The notes beneath the pieces are model-generated. The model searched no databases. It saw only the letters and a list, made by a program, of their open reading frames with translations, and was not told the DNA's origin. A DNA stretch of 64,000 bases from Symbiodinium natans. Lineage: Eukaryota > Sar > Dinophyceae > Suessiales > Symbiodiniaceae. The translations under genes were made by a program, and so were the position numbers. The stretch lies in NCBI GenBank assembly GCA_905221605.1, contig CAJNDS010000001.1, positions 1,887,525 to 1,951,524 of the forward strand, in the 5' to 3' direction. Positions 37,794 through 49,300 of this stretch are shown here, in pieces. Numbering within the stretch: position 1 is the stretch's first letter; each line of letters opens with the position of its first letter.

Positions 37794-37980
37794 GTTTAGG
37801 GTTTAGGGTTTAGGGTTTAGGGTTTAGGGTTTAGGGTTTAGGGTTTAGGGTTTAGGGTTTAGGGTTTAGGGGTTTTAGGGTTTAGGGTTTAGGGTTTAGG
37901 GTTTAGGGTTTAGGGTTTAGGGTTTAGGGTTTAGGGTTTAGGGTTTAGGGTTTAGGGTTTAGGGTTTAGGGTTTAGGGTT
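37794..37980 (+). repeat. Long TTTAGGG array
   Basis: About 26 tandem TTTAGGG units with one interruption near 37868. It is among the longest and cleanest arrays; similar ones are at 38940-39051, 41337-41471, 42667-42835, 48415-48620 and 60625-60797. Confidence 0.97.
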
Positions 37981-40055
37981 TCACTACTTGACAGCACACC
38001 ATGAGTGAAGTACGTCACCGGAAGCCCCAAAAAGGCAGGCCCCAAACCACTGCACCCCTCCGAAGTCCCGAAAAGCCACGAAAAGCCACGACAAGCCCCA
38101 ACAAGCCCCAAGCTGCCCACCAAAAAAAAAAGCTCCCAACAAACGCCCCCCAAAAATGCCTGAAAGAAAGGACCCCAAAAGGCAAATGGGCCCTGCAAAT
38201 CCCGAGAATGCCCCGAAAGGCCGCGAGGCCCCCAAAAGCCCCCCCGCACCCACCCACAAATCCGAAAAGCGCACAAATATGGTTTTTAGGGGATACTAAG
38301 TAGACTGACCGAATCAAAAGCGCTTCTAAGCAGAAGGCGGCCAGAGGTTCCACTAAACGGCCCTGAAGGTACAAAACCCTCGCCCAAGAAAGCACAAAAC
38401 AAAATCCATCAAACTCCCCCCCCCCCCCCCCCCACCCCAAAAAAAAGGGCAGAAGCCCCAGACCAATGTCTAATCACCCTAAAACCCCTCAACCCTGAAC
38501 CCCAAACTCCCAAAACCCTAAACCCCAAACTCCCCAAACCCGAAACCCTGAACCCTAAACCCTAAACCCTAAACCCCATAAACCCTATAAACCCTATAAA
38601 CCCTATAAACCCTATAAACCCTAAACCCTAAACCCTAAACCTTACCCCCCTAAAACACCCTACCTTGGAAGTGTCGCGCGCGCCGACTTAAACCTGGAGG
38701 TCCACTCCCTTGAGCCGATTCTGTGCTTCAGTGGGAACCCCGGAATGCGTTTAAGAGTAGTTCAGGAGTGCTTAGGGTTTAGGGTTTAGGGTTTGGGGTT
38801 TAGGGCTTGGGGTTTAGGATTTAGGGTTTAGGGTTTAGGGTTGAGGGTTTGGGGTTTAGGGTTTAGGGTTTAGGGTTTAGGGTTTAGGGTTTAGGGTTTA
38901 GGGTGTAGGGTGTAGGGTGTAGGGTTTAGGGTTTAATTAGGGTTTAGGGTTTAGGGTTTAGGGTTTAGGGTTTAGGGTTTAGGGTTTAGGGTTTAGGGTT
39001 TAGGGTTTAGGGTTTAGGGTTTAGGGTTTAGGGTTTAGGGTTTAGGGTTTAGCACGTTGTTAGTTCCTGGTAGGACAATCTGGCACCTCACAGTCCCCCA
39101 TCCGTAAGGGTTTGGGGTTCAGGGTGTAGCGTTTAGGGTTTAGGGTTTAGGGTTTAGGGTTTAGGGTTTAGGGTTTAGGGTTTAGGGTTTAGGGTTTAGG
39201 GTTTAGGGTTTAGGGTTTAGGGTCAAGGTTTCGGGGTTTAGGGTTTAGGGTTTAGGGTTTAGGGTTTAGGGTTTAGGGTTTAGGGTTTAGGGTTTAGGGT
39301 TTAGGGCTAGGGTTCAGGCTCTTGCTTTTAGTTCCTAGTAAGAGGATGTGTTCGCAAACTTTTGACAAGGGTTTACGTAGGCTAGATGCAGTCACTGGGT
39401 TCCCAAGAGCCTTAAATCGGGAGACCGAGGTCGTAAACCCTAAACCCTAAACCCTAAACCCTAAACCCTAAACCCTAAACCCTAAACCCTAAACCGTGGC
39501 TACACAGACAACATCCCAAACTGCAGGATCCTAAACCGCAGACACCTAAACCTCTCAACCTCTGACCCCTACACCCTAGCCCTAAACCCTAAACCCGAAT
39601 CCCTAATCATACCCCAAAACCCTAAGACCTGAGCCCTGCACCCTTGTATTAGAACCCTAAACCCTAAACACTGAACCCTAAACCCTAAATTAAACCCTAA
39701 ACCCTAAACCCTAAACCCGTGCACCTCGGTCTTCCCGTGGTATTCTTGCTGAATTCGGCGGTAGCCTTGACATCCTCCCGGTGACACTTCGGCAGCTGAC
39801 CATCGCAACCGGGTGAGGGTTCTAGGGTTTAGGGTTTAGGGTTTAGGGTTTTGGGTTTAGGGTTTAGGGTTTAGGGATTAGGGTTTAGGGTTTAGAGTTT
39901 AGGGCAGTTTAGGGTTTAGGGTTTAGGGTTTAGGGTTTAGGGTTTAGGGTTTAGGGTTTAGGGTTTAGGGTTTAGGGTTTAGGGTTTAGGAGGTTTCGCC
40001 ACGATCTGGATCTTGGGGCAAAGGGCGTACCTGTTCCCAACATGGGGCGTTGTAG

Positions 40056-40226
40056 GAAACAGCAACTTTCAACATCTTGCCCCTCAGTGAACCCATCCGA
40101 GCCCTACTACAAGGGTGCTCAGATCAACTCCAGTTAAAGCGGCCCACTTCTGGGCAGGCAACTAAAAAAGACGCAAAAATTTGGCGGCGTGCCACGGCCA
40201 TGGGCAACTTCAACCTTAAACCTTGA
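40056..40226 (+). other. Unassigned 56-codon open frame without ATG start
   Basis: Frame bounded by TAG before 40056 and TGA at 40224-40226. It carries SEPIRALLQGCSDQLQLK followed by a basic SGQATKKDAKIWRRATAM. No telomere motif lies inside it. It may be an exon or a fragment of a longer gene; product not recognised. Confidence 0.25.
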
Positions 40227-43013
40227 AAACGCCAGGCAGACACCCTAAACCTTAAACCGCAATTAGACCCTGTACCCTATACCATCCTATACCCTATACC
40301 CTAAACCCTAAAACCCTCTAAGCCTCAAGACACTGGGCGCAAAACAACAAATACAACCCTAAAAACCCTAGCCCTAAACCCCGAAACCCCTAAAGCCCTA
40401 AACCGTAAACCCCTCAACCCCTAAACCAATAAAAGCCTACCCCTAAATCCCTAAACCCCTACACCCCTAAACCCCTAAACCCCTAAACCCCTAAACCCCT
40501 AAACCCCTAAACCCCTAAACCCCTAAACCCCTAAACCCCTAAACCCCTAACCCCCTCAACCCTAAACCCTCAACCCCCCAAACCCTAAACCCTAAACCCT
40601 AAACCCCTCTTCAAACCGGAGTCCCATGATCCAGGCAGCTCGCGGCCCAGGCCCCGACACTCTGCAAAAAGCTGCCCCAACGTCTTGGGAGGTTGCAATG
40701 GAGGGTTTAGGGTTTAGGGTTTAGGGTTTAGGGTTTAGGGTTTAGGGTTTAGGGTTTAGGGTTTAGGGTTTAGTGTTCATAGGGTTTATAGGGTTTAGGG
40801 TTTAGGGTTTGGGGTTTAGGGCTTCTTAGGGTTTAGGGGCCATCGGGTGTGCCGGAGCCCTTCGGTATGCTCTGTTGCTCTGTACGCTGCCATTTCAAGC
40901 AGGTCTTGTGCACGTCCCCGGCAGCGGGCTGGAGATGAAGGGTGCTGGTAGAGTCTAGGGTTTAGGGCTTAGGGTTTTAGGGTTTTAGGAATCAAAAGGT
41001 CCTGTGCTGGAAGAGTCGAGGGGTTTAGGGTTTAGGGTTTTAAGGTTTTAGGGTTTCAGGGCTTTAAGGCTTAACGGGAGCCCCCCCCCCCCCCCCCCGG
41101 GGCACTGACCTTGCGTCAAGGTGGCGGCCAAAGAACCCTTGTTAATATTTGGGGCGTTTACGAAAAATAGGGGACCCCCAATATTGGGTTTAGGGTTTAG
41201 GGTTCGTTCTGGGTTGAGGTTGAGGGTTGTTTAGGGTTCAGGGTTCAGGGTTTAGTGTTTAGGGTTCAGGGTTCAGGGTTCAGGGTTCAGGGTTCAGGGT
41301 TCAGGGTTCAGGGTTCAGGGTTCAGGGTTCAGGGTTTAGGGTTTAGGGTTTAGGGTTTAGGGTTTAGGGTTTAGGGTTTAGGGTTTAGGGTTTAGGGTTT
41401 AGGGTTTAGGGTTTAGGGTTTAGGGTTTAGGGTTTAGGGTTTAGGGTTTAGGGTTTAGGGTTTAGGGTTTAGGATCGGATCTGGGGTCGAAAATCGGCTG
41501 GCCCTGCCGGGTCTCTGCAAACAGGTCGAATTAGGCGCCTCCGTCTGTGGAAGGGCGGCGGCTGGGCTTGAAACGCCTTTAGGGAATTGAGGGTCCCTTG
41601 GGTTGAAGAAGGAGGGACACAAAGGTCCCGACCCCCTGAAGCCCTAAGCCCTAGGCCCTAAACCCCAAGCCCTGAACCCTAAGCCTAAGCCCCAAACCCT
41701 AAACCTAACACCTAAGCCTAAGCCTAAGCCCTAAGCCCCAAGCCCTAAACCCCAAGTCCTAAACCCTAAGCCGGCTGTTGAAGCAACTGAACCCCCTGGG
41801 GCTGTTCAGGGTGTCTTTGCTTTACTTGCTGGCCCGAATGGGCTCTTTGACATACTGGTTCTTTGTAGTGAATTGGGGGGGATTTAAACACCTCCTATCC
41901 ACTTTTCCGCTAGCCTTTAGTACGGATTATATCCCCAAACCCTAAATCCTAAACCCTAAACCCTAAACCCTAAAACCTAAACCCTAAACCCTAAACCCTA
42001 ATTCCCTCATTCCCTACAAAGAACCAGCAAGTCTAAGACTATCCGAACCAGGCTCCACTCTGGACCACCCAGGAAAACTGAATCCCTAAACCCTAAACCC
42101 TAAACCCTAAACCCTAAACCCTAAACCCTAAACCCTAAACCCTTCAAGGGTTTAGGGTTTAGGATTTAGCGTTGTCGGGTATTCAGGTGTTAGAGAATTG
42201 GGGTGGTACGAGGGGATTCGGGGGGAAGGGTGAGGGTTCAAGGGTTCATTGGTTCCTAAGAACCCTAAGAACCCTAAGAACCCTAAGACCCCTGGACCCT
42301 AAACCCTAAACCCTAAACCCTAAACCCAAAACCCAAAACTCTAAACCCTAAACCTTAATCCTAAACCCGAATTCAAACCTAAACCCTGAACCCTAAACCC
42401 CATGCTTAGAGGCGGCCAGCCGCCAGGAGGCGCAAGTGCGAGGAGCGGATTGGCACGCGCGCAGTGCTGGGCGAGCTTTCGCCCTCTGGTGCATTATGAG
42501 GTTTGGTGGGTTTAGGGTTTAGGGTTTAGGGGTTAGGGTTCAGGGTTCAGGGTTTAGGGTTTAGGGTTTAGGGTTTAGGGTTTAGGGGTTAGGGGTTATG
42601 GGTTAGGGTTTAGGGGTGAATTAGGGTTTAGGGGCGAATTAGGGTTTAGGGGTGAATTAGGGTTTAGGGTTTAGGGTTTAGGGTTTAGCGCTTAGGGTTT
42701 AGGGTTTAGGGTTTAGGGTTTAGGGTTTAGGGTTTAGGTTTAGGGTTTAGGGTTTAGGGTTTAGGGTTTAGGGTTTAGGGTTTAGGGTTTAGGGTTTAGG
42801 GTTTAGGGTTTAGGGTTTAGGGTTTAGGGTTTAGGGACCCCTGCAAGGTAGTGGACTTGGAACTCCCAACATAGGAGGCTTAGGGCTAAGGATTTCAAAT
42901 CCCTACAGTCTCAGACCCTAAAACGAGCGCGTCACATGACACCTCGCCCAGCCGCGGCAAATAAACAAAAAGAAAGACGAGGTCCTTCTGAGGCTGCAGC
43001 GGTTCGATTACAA

Positions 43014-43113
43014 CTAGACCCAGGAGTCACCCAGGAATAAAAGGGCACCCTTTTTGGTCTTAAGGGGAACCCCAACCCCAAAAAAGAACACAAGGCCTAC
43101 TCTGGGTAGCTAG
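43014..43113. mobile_element. Family A element
   Basis: 100 bp. CTAGACCCAGGAGTCACC at one end; 'ggcctactctgggtagctag' at the other forms the partner arm. Non-coding. Confidence 0.75.
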
Positions 43114-44129
43114 ACAAACTTCTGGGCAAAGACAAGCAAAGCAACTGGTGAAGAGGGCGGGAGGAGTCCCTAAACCCTAAACCCGAAACCCTAAACCCTA
43201 AACCCTAAACCCTGAACCCTAAACCCTAAACCCTGGGGGAGCTTGGTTCAGAGTGTTTCGGTGGCTCCCCCCGAGGTGTTGCGGCTGGGTTTCCTCCAAC
43301 CAGCCACAACTAGGGTAACTAGGGTCCCTTGTCAGGAACTGTAAGGCCCAACTACAAGCGCCCATCCTGTGAAGAAGTGCCAGGGTTTAGGGTTTAGGGT
43401 TTGGGTTCAGGGTTCAGGGTTCAGGGTTCAGGGTTTAGGGTTTAGGGTTTAGGGTTTAGGGCTTAGGGCTAGCACTGCTAATGTTCCAGCTGGGCTGTTT
43501 CCCAGTGGCACCCTTACGCCTTTTTTGAGGGATGAGCTTCAGCAAGCACACATGGGCACCCTTTTACGCCGAGGTTACTTGGCCACCGAAACCCGAATCC
43601 CGAAACCCTATACCCTGAACCCGAAACCCTAAACCGGTTTAGGTTTGTGGGTTTAGGGGGCCTCAACCCGAAAAGCGCCCCTAAGCCCTAAACCGTAAAC
43701 CCTAAACCTCCTGACGAACCGGAATCGGGTTTAGGGGTTCGGGGTTTGGTGTTTAGGGTTTAGGGTTTAGGGTTTAGGGTTTAGGGTTTAGGGTTTAGGG
43801 TTTAGGGTTTAGGGTTTAGGGTTTAGGGTTTAGGGTTTAGGTTAAGGGTTTAGGGTTTAGGGTTTAGGGTTTGGTATTTAGTGTTTAGTTTAGGGTTTAG
43901 GGTCTAGGGCTCCCAAGCGCTGAGCCCTAAGCCAAGCATGCTCGGGATCTCTGTGCAAGCAAGTTTCGGTAGTTCTCTGGTCCCCCCCTCATATCCCTAA
44001 ACCCTAAACCCTAAACCCTAAACCCCTTAAGACCCAAGGGCCCATGCACCAGAGCCCTTCAAAGAAGGTAAGGGACCCAGTTGGAGGGACCGTGTCAGTA
44101 CACCTACGCCTAGGCTCATGGCACGTCTC

Positions 44130-44355
44130 AACCAATTAGAACTGTACTTATAGCTGTACTTATAACTGTACTTATAACTGTACTTATAACTGTACTTATA
44201 ACTGTACTGATAACTGTACTTATAACTGTACTGATGACTGTACTTATAACTGTACTTATAACTGTACTGATGACTGTACTGATGACTGTACTTATAACCA
44301 TATTGGGGCACTTAAAGCAGCTTGTAGAGTGGGTAATTAAGCTATAACTGGTTGT
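44130..44355. mobile_element. Family C element with internal tandem expansion
   Basis: The core 'aactgtacttat' of the element is repeated about twelve times at 44147-44300, with 'actgatgact' variants. Flanking element sequence ('accatattggggcacttaa', 'gctataactggtt') is retained. The tandem part explains the repetitive SYKYS/VISTVIST frames on the minus strand, which are not genes. Confidence 0.8.
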
Positions 44356-45011
44356 TGTTGGCCGTGTGGATGCCCTGCTGTTCAAGGCTTGAACCCTAAA
44401 CCCTAAACCCTAAAACCAGAAACCCTAAACCCTCTGAACCCTAAACCCTAAACCCTAAATCCTCAACCCTAAGACCCAAGCCGAGCTTGAAACCGCCGCA
44501 GCCTGAGCCCTGAAGCTCCGAAGCAGCCTCGCTTCGTATCGGGGCAGTCCGGCATAGGTGAAGCCCACTAGGAGTCAAACCTGGGGAGGGTTTAGGGTTT
44601 AGGGTTTAGGGTTTAGGGTTTGGGGTTTGGGGTTTGGGGTTGAGGGTTGAGGGTTGAGGGTTTAGGGTTTGGGGTTTGGGGTTTGGGGTTTGGGGTTTGG
44701 GGTTTGGGGTTTGGGGTTTGGGGTTGGGGGTTGGGGGTTGGGGTTTGGGGTTGAGGGAGCTTCGGGAGATTAGGGTTTAGGGGGGAGGTTGGGTTTAGGG
44801 TTTGGGGACTCTAGTGTTTAGGGTATGAAGCTCACTAGGAGTAAACCTAAATCTAGAGGCGCGGGATTTCGGGGGTCTTGGTTTTAGGGGTGAGGGTTTA
44901 GGGCTTTAGGGCTTTAGGGCTTTAGGGCTTTAGGGCTTTGGGGCTTTAGGGCTTTAGGGCTTTAGGGCTTTAGGGTCTTACGGTTTCAGGGTCTTGGGGT
45001 TTTAGGGTGAT

Positions 45012-45262
45012 GGGTTCGCCGATCTTGTTCCGGATCACGGTCCAGCCTATCAGCCTGGGGGCGGCAGGCCCTGATGGCTGACAGCACCTTGTCCATCAAG
45101 GCCTGGGTAGACGCCACAGTACGAGATGATGTGCACCTCATAACCTTTTGCAAGGTCCATGAGGGCCTGCCTCTGGGCCATCCGGAGGAACTTCTCCTCC
45201 TTGAACTGGAGCACATTGTGCCAGTCCAGGCAGACCACCCCTGTTGCTGCATCCCTGGATGG
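45012..45262 (-). pseudogene. Frameshifted HAD-like (DWHN motif) protein fragment
   Basis: The minus strand reads VVCLDWHNVLQFKEEKFL, then an alanine/leucine helix and the strand VHIISYCG. After a shift it continues STQALMDKVLSAIRACRP, and after a second shift WTVIRNKIGEPIT. The three frames together make one uninterrupted fold-like sequence: an Asp-containing first motif, a Ser after a beta strand as in HAD motif II, and a late Lys. Predicted dinoflagellate proteins often carry a 'LDWHxxL...SY' module of this kind (from memory, not searched). Two frameshifts and no splice sites point to a pseudogene or a poor copy of a dispersed gene. Telomere-motif arrays abut both sides. Confidence 0.45.
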
Positions 45263-45569
45263 AGGGTTTAGGGTTTAGGGTTTAGGGTTTAGGGTTTAGG
45301 GTTTAGGGTTTAGGGTTTAGGGTTTAGGGTTTAGGGTTTAGGGTTTAGGGTTTAGGGTTTGGGGTTTGGGGTTTGGGGTTTGGGCTTGGGGTTTGGGGTT
45401 TGGGGTTTGGGGTTTGGGGTTTGGGGTTTGGGGGTTTGGGGTTTGAGGTCTGTAAGCCTTCAGAGGCTTTGGGCTTTAGGCTTTTTCCGGGCTGGGAGCG
45501 TTGAGGGATCTTGCAAGCTCCATAACCCCCAAAACCTTGTCAACAGACACATCCTGAACACCAAAAGGC

Positions 45570-45669
45570 TTGGGATGTTCCTCTTATACTAACAGTCCCT
45601 AACAGGGATTGCAGAAGGGCGTACACTAATCCCTGCTGCGGAATGCTAGTGTAAGGGGGAACATCCCAA
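45570..45669. mobile_element. Family D inverted-repeat element, 100 bp
   Basis: Begins TTGGGATGTTCCTCTTATAC and ends with the complement, GTGTAAGGGGGAACATCCCAA. The flanks CCAAAAGGC and CCAAAGGCC could be an imperfect 8-9 bp target duplication. Other copies: 27939-28033, 29153-29239 and a diverged one at about 37607-37688. MITE-like, non-coding. Confidence 0.85.
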
Positions 45670-46023
45670 CCAAAGGCCCTAAACTCTAAAGGCCCTAAAC
45701 CCTAAACCCTAAACCCTAAACCCCAAAGGCCCTCGACCCTAAACCCGAAAGACCCTCAAGGCCCTCTTCGGAGCACCCGAACTACCAAGGCTCAGTATAC
45801 CAAAAAAAGGGAAGCTCAAAAAGGGTTTAGGGTTTAGGGTTTAGGGTTTAGGGTTTAGGGTTTAGGGTTTAGGGTTTAGGGTTTAGGGTTTAGGGTTTAG
45901 GGACAGTCTTCCTGACACCCCCGAACCCTACAAAGAACCAGCAGGCAAAGAGCCCCTTCAACCCTAAACCCTAAACCTTTCAACCTACATCCTCCACCCC
46001 AAACCCCAAACCCCAAACCCCAA

Positions 46024-46123
46024 ACTAGTTCATGGCTGGGATAGTATGAAAAACTTGAGTTTCTATTCCTTATTGAGTTTAAGTACCCTTTAAAACTGCA
46101 ACATGTTCCCCACAATCACGAAG
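46024..46123. mobile_element. Family H element, uninterrupted
   Basis: About 100 bp, shares 'ctattccttattgagtttaa' and 'gtaccctt' with 28380-28470. No clear terminal inverted repeats; grouped by similarity of three copies. Confidence 0.7.
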
Positions 46124-46328
46124 TAAACCCCGAACTTAAACCCCAAGGGGTTTTTTTTCTAAGGGGTACCCTAAACCCTAAACTCCAAACACCAAACCCT
46201 AAACCCCAAACCCTAAACCCTAAATCCCAAACCTCAAACCCCAAATCCCAAACCCTAAACCCCAAACCCTAAACCCCAAACCCTAAACCCCAAACCCTAA
46301 ACCCCAAGTCTTCGTGGACCCCAGGTGC

Positions 46329-49300
46329 CAGCGGTGGTGGCGAAGCTCTCCCGCGGACGGCCGCAGGCGCGGGTCACGCTGCACGCCTCGGTGCTTGAGG
46401 CAGGCCCTAAACCCCAAAGAACTGAAGTTGAGGGTTTAGGGTTTGGGGTTTTGGGTTTCGGGTTTAGGGTTTAGGGTTAGGGTCTAGGGTTTAGGGTTTG
46501 GGGTTTAGGGTTTAGGGTTTAGTGTTTAAAGTAAACCCTAAACCCTGAAAACTAGTTAGCTCAGCAGCAACGCAAACCCAGCCCCCGCAAGCCAGAGGAC
46601 TAAGGCCTCAAGCACCCCCCTGGTGCAGCGCTCCCCTCTCATTCCCTCAACCCTAAACCCTAAACCCTAAACCCTAAACCCTAAACCCCTGAGTCGCAAG
46701 CCAAGTGTATCAAGCAAGGGAGACATCCAGGCTTCCAGTGGGCCACCAAAAGCCCTCCGAAAGTGCTTTGGCCGAAACCCAACATCCTCCGGACCCAGGC
46801 AAGAACCCTAAACCCTAAACCCTAAACCCTAAACCCTAAACCCTAAACCCTAAACCCTAAACCCTAAACCCTAAACCCTAAACCCTAACCGAAACCCAAC
46901 ATGCTGCGGACCCAGGCAAGCACCAAACCCCAGCGTGGTTTCGTGGTTTGGGGGGTTGAGGGGTTTGGGGGGTTTAGGGGTTTAGGGGGTTTAGGGGTTT
47001 AGGGGTTTAGGGTTTAGGGTTTAGGGTTTAGGGTTTAGGGTTTATGGTTTAGGGTTTAGGGTTTAGGGTTTAGGGTTTAGCGTTTAGGGTTTAGGGGCTT
47101 AGGAGTTTAGGGGATTAGGGGTTTTTGAGGCTTCCTGGCTCCCGGGAGGGAAGCCGTGAGGTGAGTTCAAGCATGTTGGAGATAGTTTTAACAACCCTAA
47201 ACCCTAAACCCTAAACCCTAAACCCTAGACCCTAAACCCTAAACCCTAAACCCTAAACCCTAAACCCTAAACCCTAAACCCTAAATAAACCGCAATCAGC
47301 TGTTAAGAGCACTCAATGTGCGGTGAATGTGCGAATATGCTATTTCCTCTAATCATTCTCTTCAGTTTAGGACTTAGGGATTGGGGCCCACGGGCCCTTA
47401 ACCCTAACCCTAAACCAAACCCTGAATGCATAGACCCCGAAAGAACGCCCAAAGCCTCCGAAAGCCACTAGACCCAGGAGTAACCTAGGAAAAAAAGGTG
47501 TACTTTTTGCCTGTTTTAACGGGGATTGTAAGGGAACCCCAACCCAAAAAAAAGGAAATAAGGGCCTACTCCGGGTCCTCGGCCACCCCAAAACCTACTG
47601 TTCTTTGCAACCTAAAGAATCCTATGAAAGGCTTAGGGAACGTATACATTGAAAAGAAGCTAAGCTTTAGGGTTTAGGGTTTAGCTAGAGTTTAGTGTAC
47701 CACGATCCTAGGCGCACCAACTCTTGGGAGCATGTCGGAGGGTTTTTAGCCTCCGGCTGGGTGGCTCAGGGCCTTGGGCAGCCCCAAACCCGTGAAAGCC
47801 CCAAACTCCTAAACGCTTTAAAGCCCTTCAAGCCCCAATCCCTAAACCCTAAACGGCGTAGGGTTTAGGGCTTAGGGTTTAAACTCTAAACCCTAAACGC
47901 TGTCTAACCTGAAAGCCGTCCTTCCCCCTACCCCGCCCCCCAGTCATACATGCGCCCACGCACTGGGCGACGGGCACGCGCGTACAAAAGCTTCGCAAGC
48001 CTCGCCAGGGCTCGAGTTGATTTCATAGGGCTTCGGGTCCCCTGAACCCTAAACCCTAAACCCGAAACCGAAACCCTAAACCCTAAACCCCAAACCCTAA
48101 ACCCTAAACCCTAAACTCTTCTAAACCCGAAAAGAGCGACATTCCGATTAACAAAAAACACCCTAAACCCTAAACCCTAAACCGTATACCCTAAACCCTA
48201 AACCCTAAACCCGAAACCCTAAACCCTAAACCCTAAACCCGAAAAGGGGAGTACGGTTGAAGCTTTAGGGTTTGGGGTCTTTTCGGGCTTCTTGTTTTTG
48301 GCCGTGTCGAATTGTCAGGTTCTTTTGTTTCAAGAGATGGGGCTTGAGGCCTCTAAATCCCAAGCTCCTCAGACCCCGAAACCCGCTCGAAAGTTGGTTA
48401 GGGTTTGGGGTTTAGGGTTTAGGGTTTAGGGTTTAGGGTTAGGGTTTAGGGTTTAGGGTTTAGGGTTTAGGGTTTAGGGTTTAGGGTTTAGGGTTTAGGG
48501 TTTAGGGTTTAGGGTTTAGGGTTTAGGGTTTAGGTGTTAGGGTTTAGGGTTTAGGGTTTAGGGTTTAGGGTTTAGGGTTTAGGGTTTAGGGTTTAGGGTT
48601 TAGGGTTTAGGGTTTAGGGTTTACGGTTTAGGGTCCTTGCCCACCCCTGCCCGTCACCACGGCTCAACGGGGCCTCCCCCAGCGTGTCCGGGATGGGCGG
48701 GATGGCATCAGTCATGGAGATGTGTCTTAGCGCGTACATCACCTAAGCTGGGGTTTCGGGTTGGGGGACTTAGGGTCGTAAGGTTTAGTTTAGGGTTTAG
48801 GGTTTGGGGTTTCAGGGTCTGAGGGTCTTAGGGTGTAGGGTTTAGGGTTTAGGCATAGAGCTTAGAGTGTGAGGTGTAGCTTCCATTAGGGCAGGGCTTA
48901 ACCCTGCACCCTCAAGCCATGGGGTGTTTAGATGTGGCCCTAAACCCCAAACCCTAAACCCTAAACCCTAAACCCTAAACCCAAAACCCTAAACTCTAAA
49001 CCCTAAACCCTAAACCCTAAACCCTAAACCCTAAACCTAAACCCTAAACCGTAGGTTTTGGGGTTGACATCTGGCTTTCTAAGCCGATTAGGGGTCTTAG
49101 GGTCATCCTTACAACTGGGTTGACTTCGATGGTCCTTGGAAACCCTAAACCCTAAACCCCAAACCCTAAACCCTAAACCCTAAACCCTAAACCCTAAACC
49201 CTAAACCCTAAACCCTAGACCCTACATCCAAAATTGTTCGAGTTTTGGGTTCAATGTCGAGATCCTTCTACCAGGCGCAGGTCTTATGGTTTCTTAGTGT

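Larger units (their letters stand above)
38668..43612. other. Further unassigned exon-like islands
   Basis: Unique islands at 38668-38772, 39309-39437, 39717-39813, 40614-40708, 40843-40956, 41471-41600, 41777-41884, 42400-42507, 42852-43040 and 43470-43612 are open over their whole length on at least one strand. Examples: SLEPILCFSGNPGMRL at 38.7 kb (+), CHREDVKATAEFSKNTTG at 39.8 kb (-), DVHKTCLKWQRTEQQSIP at 40.9 kb (-, good pyrimidine tract) and LRDELQQAHMGTLLRRG at 43.5 kb (+). Telomere-motif arrays separate them. None matches a family I know. Confidence 0.25.

Noticed and set aside
38001-38303. 100-residue Lys/Pro-rich ORF starting MSEVRHRKPQKGR
   Set aside because: The DNA is a low-complexity 'ccccaa/aagcccc' run open on both strands. 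It could be a basic protein but nothing supports it over composition.
44027-44385. SYKYS and VISTVIST repeat proteins
   Set aside because: Frames through the expanded tandem core of a family C element.
46308-46436. Plus-strand frame GPQVPAVVAKLSRGRPQ
   Set aside because: Antisense shadow of the kinase subdomain XI exon; a warning against trusting open frames alone.
46710-46786. Candidate last kinase exon (CWVSAKALSEGFW to a stop)
   Set aside because: The exon at 46386-46329 fits subdomain XI far better (RDPRLRPSA) and joins the previous exon in phase.
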